From: Perognathus longimembris pacificus
Lineage: Eukaryota; Chordata; Mammalia; Rodentia; Heteromyidae
Length of the DNA: 64,000 nt
Assembly (NCBI RefSeq): GCF_023159225.1
Contig: NC_063166.1
Coordinates: 41,876,149 to 41,940,148, forward strand
Direction of reading: 5' to 3'
This document shows, in pieces, positions 45,640 through 56,137 of the stretch. The notes beneath the pieces are model-generated. The model was not told the DNA's origin and did not search any database. It was given only the letters and a program-made list of their open reading frames with translations. The position numbers and the translations under genes are program-made. Position 1 is the first letter of the stretch. The number at the start of each line of letters is the position of its first letter.

Positions 45640-46120
45640 TTTGTGTCTTTATGCCATCACTGCTGCTTGAACTCAGGGCCAAGACACTACTACTTGAGCC
45701 ATACCTCCAACTACTGCTTTTTTGTTGTTGTTGTTTGTAGGGCTTGAACTCAAGGCCTGGATGATATCTCTGAGCTGATTTGAACAAAGCTAGCACTCTG
45801 TCACTTTGAGCCGCAGCTTTTTTTCCAGGTTTTAAGTGTTTAATTAGAGATGAGAGTCTCATGGGGACTTTTCTGCCCAGATTGGCTTTAAACTGCAATC
45901 CTTAGATCTCAGCATCCTGAGCAGCTAAGATTACAGGTCTGAACCATGAATGCTTGGCAAGTCTTTGTTTGTTTGTTCGATTGGTTGGTTCGTTTTTTAG
46001 TGATTAATTGTAAATAACAGTCTGATAGAGTTACCTGGCCAGGTTTTCTTTGAACCACAACTCTTAGATCCTACCTTCCTTAGTAGCTAGGATTACAGAC
46101 ATGAGCCACCAGCATGTGGC
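45640..46120 (-). mobile_element. 7SL-like/Geo SINE interrupted by a second copy
   Basis: The Geo part 45640-45722 (GCTTGAACTCAGGGCCAAGA, TACTTGAGCCATACCTCCA) resumes at about 45988 with TTTTTTAGTGATTAATTG and ends ACAGACATGAGCCACCAGC. The gap contains a complete same-strand SINE. Confidence 0.78.
45738..45959 (-). mobile_element. 7SL-like/Geo SINE nested in another
   Basis: Antisense full copy: GTAGGGCTTGAACTCAAGGC, GCTAGCACTCTGTCACTTTG, TTAGATCTCAGCATCCTGAG, preceded by a TTG-rich tail at 45723-45738. Confidence 0.82.
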
Positions 46121-46995
46121 AAAATATGCTAAGCTGATAGCCAAGTTTGGAAGATAAAGCTTTGTGTCTTTGTCACTCACAAGGCTTTATATAATTACCT
46201 TTTCTTAGTGCATCTCTCCATCTATATTTGAATAACAAGAGATGGTGCTAACAGTGCATGTGAGAATTATTTCTCTTTATCCAATGTGTAATATTATTTA
46301 GATAGGTTTCTTTTGGTGTTTTAATGCTTTTCAGAATTACAAAGCCCAACAAAATAATTTGACTAAAAAGTTACTTCCATAGACATGGTTTGTTTGATTA
46401 GGCAAAACAACCAACATTGTTTGACCTATTTGTTCAGGTTTTGAAACTCTAAGGAAGAGAGGCTGTTGAGGGAAGTCATCCCTTTGCCCACAAGCCTTGA
46501 AGTTAGGAGGACATGTTTCTCCTCTTCCTTTCTTCTGTAATCTAGGTGGCCTGGGTTGTTTCCTCTTATTTTTTTCTCCAAGTTTAGTTCTTTTACTCTT
46601 GTTGTCTTTTTGAACATTCTCATTAAACACACTACTATTACTTCCCCAGATTTCATCACCATGTCTTCTCAGCACATTGTGCACTGAGCTCTCTCTGTTG
46701 GTGGAGGCCATGGTTGCTCTAGGCTTTGAACTAAGATGGATATCATTGGGGCTTATGGCCAAGGCTGTAGCTTTAGAGAGTGTTGTGCCCAAAGGGAGAA
46801 TGGTACATGTCTACAGAGCCATATCTTTTTCCAATTCTCCTCATTTAAGGCTCACCTGAGCAATGTACATCAGCCTGGTCCTAGTGGCTGACAGATGAAA
46901 TGAAGCTAAGCTTAATTATTAAAAAATTTTGTTTTGTAGTAATTTTAGACTTGAAAACAGCAAAAAGCAACTTAAAATCCCCATCTTTTTAAAAA

Positions 46996-47034
46996 TGTGT
47001 GTGTGTCTGTGCATGCGTGCCTGTGCGTGCGCGT

Positions 47035-47076
<42 letters not shown>
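46996..47076 (+). repeat. (TG)n-(CG)-(CA)n near-palindromic tract
   Basis: TG/TGCG units (46996-47035) turn at GCGCGTGCGCAC into CA repeats (47037-47074), giving an 80-bp alternating purine-pyrimidine sequence with inverted-repeat symmetry. Confidence 0.92.
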
Positions 47077-47078
<2 letters not shown>

Positions 47079-47301
47079 CAATACTGGGGATTGAACTCAT
47101 GGCTTCACATTCTTCCTTTCTTTTTCTGCTCAAAGATAGCATTCTACCACTTGAGCCACAGCTCCACCTCTGGCTTTTTGTTGGTTAACTGGATATAAAA
47201 ATCTCATGGAATTTGCTGCCTGGGCTGGCTTCAAACCACAATCTTCAGATCTTAGCCTCCTGAGTAGCTGAGATTATAGGTGTGAGCCACTGGCACCCAG
47301 C
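47077..47301 (-). mobile_element. 7SL-like/Geo SINE
   Basis: Antisense copy: AATACTGGGGATTGAACTCA, TTCTACCACTTGAGCCACAG, TTGTTGGTTAACTGGATATA, ending GTGTGAGCCACTGGCACCC. Confidence 0.88.
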
Positions 47302-49082
47302 AAGTCCCTATCTATTTTTAACCCAGCTTCCTCCTAAACCACAGCATCTCACTATCAAAATCAAGAAGTTAACATTGGTTCAGTGCTCTTCATTGATATA
47401 TGTACCCTATTTGTACTTTGATGTCTCCAGTAACAGCCTTTCTGAAGCAGGCTCCAGGCTAAGTTACACAGTGACTGGTACAATGCAGCATTATCTAGCT
47501 CAGCTTATCCCTAATCTTCCATTGAGAAAGGTGTAGTCTTGTTGCTTTATTGATTGCTTCTCACTTTGCATTTCTCTAGTGTTTTCTGATCATTACACTG
47601 AGATTATATATATGGAGCAAGAATGACAAAGATAGATTGTTGGGGCCTTCTCAGTGGGCTCAAGCTCACTGGTGTCAGATGAAAAGTTTGATCATTCAAT
47701 TCAGGTAATTTCTTACAGCTTCTCCCAGTACAACTACCCTTTTTCCATTTGTAATTAACCCATACTTTTGAGGAAAATACTGGCTTGTTTCTGACAGTAC
47801 TAAGCACCCGTTTAGTACCAGGGCTTTTCCCCCTGTGATTTTACCCATTAACTTGAGGATGGATTAGTAATTCTTGCCTCCAACAATTATCATTATAATG
47901 TGCTTACTGGAGATTTTCTATTTCCTTCATTAGTACTCTCCTATGAGGAACATCTGTCCCTTCTTTCACCCTCTCTTATTATTTATCCACTAATTATGAG
48001 CTTGGCATTATGAATATTTACTTCATTCTATGCATATTCAATACTACCATTATTTACTGTGTTCTTCAGACTACCACAGCTTTGGTTACTGGCTCATACC
48101 TCTCAATATTTGATCCACTATAAAAGCTATCCAGATAAAGCTTGGTACATTTGCTGGCTCAGATTCTTCCTCCCTTTCAGAATATGTTAGACTGATGGGT
48201 CCAGGCCCCTTCTTTCTCCCTGTTCCCCTGGGTGGAGATTCTGCTCCATCTATGGACATTCTTATTATTCTTATTTCCTGCCTGAGATTTCTTTTTTCAC
48301 ATTATGGAAAGTAACTTTTTTTCATGTGCAGTGAAATTTGTTTAACCAATTTTCAGCCACTGAGAAAAATTTTTTTCCTAAAAGCTTTGACAGGACCAAA
48401 GTGAATCTCTAGACTGATAAAAACTGTGTCAAAGAAGATTCTGTGGTCACTGTTGGAATAAATTTACCTAAATTTCAGAATCTTCTCCTGTGCTAGAGAT
48501 TGAGTCTCTTTTGCTCTGTCAGAGCAGCTGCTTATTCTGGCCCAGTCTGAGTTCCCTGCTCCTGTTTTTAGCAATGACTAAAGTACCTTCCTGTTGATAT
48601 TTGCTGAGTATGGAAGAATCTAGGCTAGTGGAGAAGAAGTTCACCAACATTTCCAAATTCTTAAGTGGGGAAAACAAACTGTTCTAAGAAAAGAACAGGA
48701 TCAGATTTGGAAAGTTGTCTCAAAAAGTCCTTTTATAAAAGTTATGATAAGAACAGATGGCTTTGGGGGAATCAGAAACGACCTGCCCTGGTTTTGATTT
48801 TCTTTGATTCTTTTTCTCCCATGTCCACTCAGACTGTGGAATCAAGGCTCTTTATCCATCCTTGCTTTCATCCTGACACAAAGCCCTTCCTTGGACTAAG
48901 TGTGTAAGCAAATGCTGTAAACCCACCCCTCCACTTACTTTGTATTCTCCTTTTGAAGTATTGATATTTGGGATTTTGCTGATTTTTATTACTACTTGTT
49001 TCATCTTAAAAACCTGAAAGACCGATTTATTTTAGCATAGTCTTATTTTCCAATATGAAAGCTTTATTTTCTCCTCTTTAAA

Positions 49083-49390
49083 ATTTATTTGTTATTATTG
49101 TAAAGGTGATATACAGTGGAGTTATGGTTATAGTGGAGTTATGGTTATGTAACTCAGATAAAGAGTATATTTCTTTTTGAACCCTTCCCTCTCTCCTAGT
49201 TTTTCCCTCCTTCTTTTTGAATAGTGTCACCCTTCCCTCTATCTCTTTCCTAGTTTTTCCCTCCCAACCCCACTCAAAGTTGTATAGTTCACTTTTAACA
49301 TAATGTCTAGTGAGTATCAAAGCTGCATTTGTTCACTCTTTGTCGCTCCATTTCTGTGCCCTCCCTTGCCCTCCCAAATGAACAAATAAG
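49083..49390 (-). mobile_element. LINE-1-like 3' end, antisense
   Basis: TATTGTAAAGGTGATATACA, a duplicated GTGGAGTTATGGTTATA unit, GTATATTTCTTTTTGAACCC, and C-rich TTTTTCCCTCC blocks complement the 11345 module. An internal duplication of the CCCTTCCCTCT block is visible at 49180-49262. Confidence 0.6.
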
Positions 49391-49843
49391 ACAAAAGAAA
49401 ATTAAAACAAAAACAGCAACAAAGAAAAAGAAACTTATTTTTACTTCCTAGAGTTCATTTCATAAATATTATTTTATATGATCAGATGCATATATTAGCT
49501 TCATCTTAATTTCAGAGGCTTTCTTTTCCATTCAAAGAGTCCCTTGGAGAGGGCAGAAAGCCAGAAAACAGATGTACTTCCTGCAAGCCAGGAATTCTGT
49601 GGTACACTTTCCAGCTGTTATACAATCACAGATAGAAAAGACAGACCTTCACCTCCATAAGTTAGTAGTCTGCTAGAAACAGACTTTGCTTTTTCAAAAT
49701 TGACACATGCAAATATATTTCTTACTTTCCTAAACTGAAAAATAATATTAAATACCTCTATTTGATATGAGATTTTAATTTGCAAAATATAAGGAAGGAA
49801 AAGAAATATAAACAGTCTTATCTTAAGGTAGGACTCACTCAAG

Positions 49844-49849
49844 CACACA

Positions 49850-49901
<52 letters not shown>
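49844..49901 (+). repeat. (CA)n microsatellite
   Basis: CA repeat of about 58 bp with one CC interruption near its start; no adjacent SINE. Confidence 0.95.
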
Positions 49902-49902
<1 letters not shown>

Positions 49903-50440
49903 CAGTGAGGAAAGTGGTCCAGAAAGGAGAGGCTTCTTAGTGAAAGTAGCATTAGTCCTGATGACGAGATCCCCAAAGGAACAGTAGCTGCCATTGCTAG
50001 TCACTAGCCTCTGTGCAGTTAATTTAATCTGCATGCAATGCTTTGAGGTGTGTGTTCTTGTTTATCATCTGTTTGCAAATAGCAAAACACAGGTTTGGGA
50101 AACAGAAAAGCTGAAGATCCAAGAATCAAAACCCCATTGTCAATCTGACTGAGAGCTAGCCTGACTGAGGAAAATCACTGACACTAAATTGTAGCTACAA
50201 GTACCCTCACTACCATGGGGTGGGTAGTCAGCTTTGTGCTGTGTGTCAGTGCATTTATGCAAAGCCTTTCTGGGGGTAGCTGGAGGTCCACTTGTGGAGC
50301 AGTAGGCAGTGTCCTAGGTCCTGAAAGTTGGTATTGGTGGGGTTTCCTCTCACCTGGGTGAGCCTCAGTCAGTACAATCCCTAGACACTTCTTTCCTGTG
50401 CCTTAAAGGAATGAGTACCTTAAAATCTGGCATCACTTTT

Positions 50441-50679
50441 GCTGTGTCTAATGGTGGTGGGGCTTGAACTCAGGGGCCTCTTTCTCTCCTTTGGCTTTTT
50501 CTCATCTCCAGGCCATCTTTCTACCACTTGAGCCACACCTCCACTCCCAGCTCTTTGATGATTAATTGGAGACTAGAGTCTCAGAGAATTCCCGCCCCCC
50601 CCAACCCCCAAGGAAGCTGGCTTCTAACTGTGATCCTTAGATCTCAACTTTCTGAGTAGCTAGGTGCTCAGCCCAATAT
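50441..50679 (-). mobile_element. 7SL-like/Geo SINE
   Basis: Antisense copy: GTGGGGCTTGAACTCAGGGG, TCTACCACTTGAGCCACACC, GATGATTAATTGGAGACTAG. A C-rich insertion (CCCGCCCCCCCCAACCCCC) at 50591-50609 replaces part of the 7SL-like half. Confidence 0.85.
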
Positions 50680-50814
50680 CACTTCTTCCCCTTATTTCTC
50701 TCAGAATGCATTAATTCATTTGTTTACTCAAGAATCATTTCATGAATACTTGTTGTGTCTCAGACACTATTCAAAAGGCTTAGCAACAATAATTTACTTT
50801 CACTTGTACTTCTG

Positions 50815-50912
50815 ATACAGGGTCTTATTTTGCAGCCCTGGTCTGGCCTTGAACTTGGCATTTGCATCCCAGTGGTGAGATTTTTCAGGCATATACCACA
50901 ATGCCAGGCAGG
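50815..50912 (-). mobile_element. B1-like (7SL-derived) monomer
   Basis: ATACAGGGTCTTATTTTGCA, GCCCTGGTCTGGCCTTGAAC and CAGGCATATACCACAATGCC follow a B1 element read on the minus strand. It is not joined to a Geo half. Confidence 0.7.
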
Positions 50913-51952
50913 AACAGCAGTTTAAAAAGCAGACATTTTCCCCCAAGAGACAGTCTAGTGAGAAGGTAATATTCTAGAAAGACAAGTTACTGAGCAAATA
51001 GCTCTGAGGTTAAGGGTAACATAGATGAGTGTAATAATTTTAGAAGCCAAAGTACAGTAAGGGGACAGATAATGACAGAGGCTGTTGTTCCAGTCACTTT
51101 GATCATCTGAAGGGAATACAAAGGGAAAACAAGTCTTCAGAGTTGTTTGAAGAGGGAACATAGCCAAAGGAGATGATGAGCAAGGTTGCTACTCCTTATA
51201 AAGGAGAAAAGTCATGGCATGGCCAATCAGCAGAGACTGGCATGCACCTGGCTGGCTGTCCAGAGGCATGTTTCAGTACAGTGTGTAAGAGGGGCAGATG
51301 AAGGCACTGTCTGGGACCCCTTTGGCTACCTCTGCAGGCACATCCGCATCATCCTCAGCCAGAACTGGCCCACAGCAAACCCACTCCCGATCCTCCAGCC
51401 AGCTGAGCCTCGAGTAGAAGCTGAGAAACAGCAAACAGCTGGCTGAGCTGGCATTTAACCAGAATTACAACACCCTGTTGTTGAGTTTCTGCAGTTCTGT
51501 GAGGGTAGAAAGCTCAAATGAACCAAGATAGAATAGGGTGGGGAAAGAGAAGAAAAGGAAGAGCCTGAAGAAGAGACTGAGAGAAGGCCAGGATGAGGAA
51601 GAATTTTATTTTACTGGACTTGAAGTCAGTGCAATTTGCAAAGCAAATGGGAAACATCAGGGAGTGGCTTTGGGGGACCCTGTCAACAGCTTTGCTGTCC
51701 TGCAAGTCCAGAGCCACAGCAAAAACAACAGCTGTGTGCCAGATGCTGACACTGGAGAAAGACACACCACAGTTGTCACAGAAGCAAGCATCTGCTGCTC
51801 TTTCTTTGCAGGGTAGTTGAGAAACTTCCTAGGAGAAGGGCCTAGAAGCTGCCTTATATTAGGAAGAGGCAGAGGAGGGACCCTGAAGGAAGACGGACTT
51901 TTTTTTTTCCAGCTATGAAGCAGAACTTTCTTGCAAACATGACCTCCGTGAT

Positions 51953-52003
51953 TCAGAGGCCAGTGCCTCATGCCAGTCTCAGGAGCCTGAGATCTGAGGA
52001 ACA
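51953..52003 (+). mobile_element. 5' fragment of a 7SL-like SINE
   Basis: GAGGCCAGTGCCTCATGCC, then AGGAGCCTGAGATCTGAGGA; the rest of the element is replaced by the GGGAA array. Confidence 0.6.
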
Positions 52004-52149
52004 TGAAGGGAAGGGAAGAGAAGGGAAGGGAAGAAGGGAAGGGAAGGGAAGGGAAGGGAAGGGAAGGGAAGGGAAGGGAAGGGAAGGGAAGGGAAGGGAA
52101 GGGAAGGGAAGGGAAGGGAAGGGAAGGGAAGGGAAGGGAAGGGAAGGGA
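52004..52149 (+). repeat. (GGGAA)n pentanucleotide array
   Basis: About 28 near-perfect GGGAA units, with two shorter irregular units at the start (AGAA, AGAAG). Purine only; every unit has a GGG run. Confidence 0.96.
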
Positions 52150-52698
52150 TAATCTTTGTTTGGACATACTGAAAGAAACACTGAAGTATTCACCTCAGAA
52201 CCTCTAGCTTGGGACACGATCTGAGGATGGATCAAGGACTTGATCTGAATAAATAGTCCTACTATGTAGGTTACTGGAATGGTTAGAGTGTCCTGACCCT
52301 GGAGAAAGGGTGAGTGAAAGTTGTTTATTTGGGAAGATTCAGAGGAAATTCCAGCAAGGATTGAGGAAATGAGTCAGGCATTAAAGATGGCAGCTGGCCA
52401 AAATGCCTCAGCTGGAAAGTGGCCAGCAAGCCTCTGGAGGGTGGGTGGGCCTACATGTAGCACAAGGCGGACACACACACACCCCACACACAAGGCTCAC
52501 ATTGCACCACCTATTCGTCTTTAGATCAGGATAATACCTCACTACCCAGCCTGCCAGGCTGGAGTTAGGCTACTGTGTCTGAGAGTGTACAAGGAGATGT
52601 GGCAGCCTCTAGTGGCAATGTGTGTACTGATAAAAGGCACCTGTGCCTTCTTATGTGGATACAGAAAACAAGGCACAGAGGGCTCCTAAACTGTATTC

Positions 52699-52920
52699 TC
52701 ACTAGGCCTTGGTGGTTCACATCTGTCATTCTAGCTCCTCAGAAGGCTGAGAAATGAAGATCACAGGTCAAAGCCAGCTAAGGCAGATAAAGCCAAAGGA
52801 CTTTTATCTCCACTTAACCAGTAAAAGCCAGAAGTGGAAGTGTGACTCGAGTGGTAGAGCACCAGCTTTGAGTGAAGTAAGCTTAGGACAGTGCCCAGGC
52901 CCTGAGTTCTAGTCCCAATA
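52699..52920 (+). mobile_element. 7SL-like/Geo SINE
   Basis: Sense copy: CTAGGCCTTGGTGGTTCACA, AAAAGCCAGAAGTGGAAGTG, GACTCGAGTGGTAGAGCACC, CCCTGAGTTCTAGTCCCAAT. Confidence 0.87.
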
Positions 52921-52984
52921 CCATCACCATCACCATCACCATCATCATCATCATCATCATGATCATCATCATCATCATCATCAT
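52918..52984 (+). repeat. (ATC)n microsatellite at a SINE tail
   Basis: ACCATC units changing to pure ATC units, with one GATC interruption. It starts from the SINE end AATACCATCACC. Confidence 0.95.
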
Positions 52985-53319
52985 TACACAGTAACAACCA
53001 AAATTTCTCTGTCTCTTCACCTATGTCTCCTACATAACAATAGCCAATAAAAAGGGAGGCCGTGTTTTTGGTTACAGGTAGATTTTGCATAGCTTGTTTA
53101 GAAATTCCAAACCAGAACCATGGTGTCTTTTAAGGACGCTGCTCTCAATGCAGAGAGGGGGGTCTCAGTGGGACAGGGAGGGACATACTTGTTAGACTTG
53201 TGACAGGTACCTTGTCACTTTGGTCTGCAGCCCTGTACACGCTGCTTGCTCTGGTTAGGGAGAAAGTACTTTTTGAAAGATTTGGTGGAGGAGCAAAGAC
53301 AGCATGAAAATGTCCTTAA

Positions 53320-53556
53320 AAGGCAAAGCAGGGGCTGGGAATATGGCCTGGTGGTAAAAGTGCTTGCCTCGTATACATGAAGCCCTGGGTTCGATTCCTT
53401 AGCACCACATATATAGAAAAAAGCTGGAAGTGGCGCTGTGGCTCAAGAGGTAAAGTGTTAGCCTTGAGCAAAAAGAAGCCAGGGACAGTGCTCAGTCCTG
53501 AGTCCATGCCCTAGGACTGGCAACAAAAACAAAACAAGTACACAGAAGGCAAAGCA
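53320..53556 (+). mobile_element. IDL-Geo SINE with 11-bp target duplication
   Basis: AAGGCAAAGCA at 53320-53330 and 53546-53556 flanks an element beginning GGGGCTGGGAATATGGCCTG. Both halves are present and the tail is CAACAAAAACAAAACAAG. Confidence 0.93.
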
Positions 53557-54197
53557 GTTTTCACAATATAAAATGATGGTAACATTGTGTTCCATTCACA
53601 ATGTTCTTCCCATAACCCAGAACCCATGTACTTGGAGCCTCAGTTTTCTTGGTTATGAAGTAAGAGTTGGATAACATCTGAGGACTGTTCTTCCATGTTC
53701 TTCCTCTGTCTGACTATTCAAACCTCTTCCAATATGTTTAATACGAGAGCCTGTTTTTCCATGGGAAGATACAGCTGCGATTCTCAGTGAAGCATTTAAG
53801 GCCAGGCTGATGTGATGTGGCTAGTGGGAGGTGTGCTTGTTTCAGATCTGCCACAGGAAAAGGATAAGCAGCTGAGGGAAGGGACCTGGCTGCTGGCAGT
53901 GTGCCATTGCCAGATACTCAGGGACATTCATTTGTCCTGTGATTCGTTCTCTCTGTGTGACCCAGGCCTCTCCCTGATGAATTGAAGAAAAAAACACCTG
54001 ATCCTTTGTAAAAATAAATAAATGTAAATGCAGAAATTCACATTTATAAACAATAAAGAAAATTTTTCAATAACTTTTATTCCCACTACTCACCATAAGA
54101 TACTTACATAGAAGAAACTAAGGATTCGGAATGGGAGAGAGATTTACTTTTCTCTATAAATTTTTATGTAGTAGTTTCATTGTTTTAATCACGTGCT

Positions 54198-54660
54198 TTT
54201 TTTTTTCTTTTTGCATTAGTCCTGAGGCTTGAAATCGGAGCCTTGCGTTCTCCCTTAGCTTATTTCTCAAGGCTGTCATTCCATCTCTGGAACCACAGTA
54301 CCATTTTTAGCTTTTTGCTGGTTAATTAGAGATAAGAGTTTCACTAGCTGGGTGCCAGTGGCTCAGTTTTGCAATCCTAGCTACTCAGAAAGTTTGAAGC
54401 TAGCCAAGGAAGTAAAGTCTATGAGACTCTTATATCTAATTAACCACCAGAAAACTGGAAGTGGCACTGTGGTTCAAAATTGTAGAGTGCTAGCCTCGAG
54501 CTCAAAAGCTCCTAGGACCTGAGTTCAAGCCTCATGACATCAAAAAAAAAACAAAAAACTCTCATAAACTTTCCTTCCCGGGCAGGTTTTGAACCATGCT
54601 GCTCAGCCCTCAGCCTCCTGAGTAGCTAGGATTATAAGCATGAGCCACCAGCACTTGGCT
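54198..54660 (-). mobile_element. 7SL-like/Geo SINE split by a sense SINE
   Basis: The antisense outer copy runs 54198-54344 (TCCTGAGGCTTGAAATCGGA to GATAAGAGTTTCAC). It continues at 54560 with CTCATAAACTTTCCTTCCCG and ends GAGCCACCAGCACTTGGC. The halves fit together when the inner SINE is removed. Confidence 0.83.
54345..54558 (+). mobile_element. 7SL-like/Geo SINE nested in an antisense copy
   Basis: TAGCTGGGTGCCAGTGGCTC, GCAATCCTAGCTACTCAGAA, GGAAGTGGCACTGTGGTTCA, CCTGAGTTCAAGCCTCATGA and a 17-nt A-rich tail. It lies inside the antisense element, forming an inverted repeat. Confidence 0.85.
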
Positions 54661-54710
54661 CACACGCATTTTTGAAACTAAAAGTATTTTAAGCCCCAAC
54701 ATGAAAACAG

Positions 54711-54922
54711 AGTAGCTGGCACTGGTGGCTCATATCTACCCTTTTAGATACTCAGGAGACTGAGATCTAGAGGATTATAGTTCAAGGCCGCTCTGAGAAA
54801 AAAAAAAATCAGAGCCTCCATTACCAAAATAACTGGCTGGGAGGAATGGCTCAAGTGGTAGAACATCAGCTTAGCAAGCAAGAGGCTCTGAGTTCAAACC
54901 CTAGTACCAACAACAACAAAAA
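54711..54922 (+). mobile_element. SINE, AGCAAGC variant of the right half
   Basis: TAGCTGGCACTGGTGGCTCA left half, an A-run at 54799-54810, then GGAATGGCTCAAGTGGTAGA with CTTAGCAAGCAAGAGGCTCT and AACCCTAGTACC. Confidence 0.82.
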
Positions 54923-55840
54923 GTAGCTTGAGATAAAGGAGATAAATTTGAACTTGACAGTTGTGTGGACTGAGCACTGCCATCTCTGAAGCCATAAGGA
55001 GCCGGTAGGCATCTCGGGGGTCCAACTGAGCCACTCAGCATACCACCCACTCTGCTCTACTCACCAGTGTCTGTCCCACAGAAAACTGTGGGTATCCACT
55101 TACAAATTTGGAGGCCTTTTGCCTTCTCCCCTCCTTCCTCAGCATCCAGGCTCCCCTTGGGCATCTGTGGCCATTCCCTACAGAGCCAAAGCAGAGATGG
55201 TATGTAGAATAGCAAAGGAACAGTTAGGAAACACCCCAGGAGGGAACTGTGTCTTCTAAGTCATCTTGAAGGTCCTAGAATGCATAATGTGCTGCCTAAG
55301 CAGCCACAAAAATGGAGGTAGATTGCTGCCCTGAGCAGACAGCACAGAGGCTCTCTGAAGGCAATGGACGCACCAAAGGGTATAAAGCCATTGTGGAGCA
55401 GGAGAAAAAATGGTGTGCAACATGAGAAAAAATTGCAAATTAAAGAATAAAGCATATGTGACTCCCTTGTTCTGGAAGTTTATATACAAATAGTATTTCT
55501 TAGGAGTTGAAGGAAAGTTAGCATTAAACACACACAACACTTCAAATCCCATCCTCGCTCTGATGCTGAACAACTAATATAAGACTAGAGAAGCGAAAAA
55601 GGCAGTTTAATCAAACGATGGCCTTGGACATGTGGAATTTAAACTTAGAAGGAAGCAGAAAATTCACAGACTCTGTGGCTCAAGGAGGATGATCGCCACC
55701 ACCATCCAGGTGTCCCATGGTCCCCCTTGCCTGTAACATCTCCCCAAATCAAAGGGGGGCAGCAGGGCTTGTGTCCTTGGGGCGGGGGAGGGGGAATGTC
55801 CAGCACTTCAGGAAGAGCAAAACAAAACCTAGTCATGACT

Positions 55841-55841
55841 G

Positions 55842-55889
<48 letters not shown>

Positions 55890-55921
55890 CCATGCACATG
55901 TGCATGCGCATGCGCATGTGC
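55841..55921 (+). repeat. (TG)n and alternating GCATGC tract
   Basis: TG repeats (55842-55887) followed by ATGCACATGTGCATGCGCAT and similar steps to 55921: about 80 bp of nearly continuous purine-pyrimidine alternation. Confidence 0.93.
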
Positions 55922-56137
55922 GCCAGTACTGGGACTTGAATTCATGGTCTGGGCACTGTCTCTTACCTTTTTCCCCTAAGGCTAGAACCCTACCATGTGG
56001 GTCCTAGCTCTACTTCCATATTTTTGCTGATTAATTGAAGACTCAGACTTTCCTGCCTAGGCTGGCTTTGGACTGTGGTCCTTAGCTATCAGCCCCTTGA
56101 GTGACTCCAGGATTACAGGAGTGAGCCACTATCTCCA
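55922..56137 (-). mobile_element. 7SL-like/Geo SINE
   Basis: Antisense copy: GCCAGTACTGGGACTTGAAT, GGCTAGAACCCTACCATGTG, GCTGATTAATTGAAGACTCA, AGGATTACAGGAGTGAGCCA. Confidence 0.86.

Noticed and set aside
51657..52235. 192-residue antisense frame with repeated PFPSL
   Set aside because: Translation of the GGGAA array; its flanks show no homology that I recognise.
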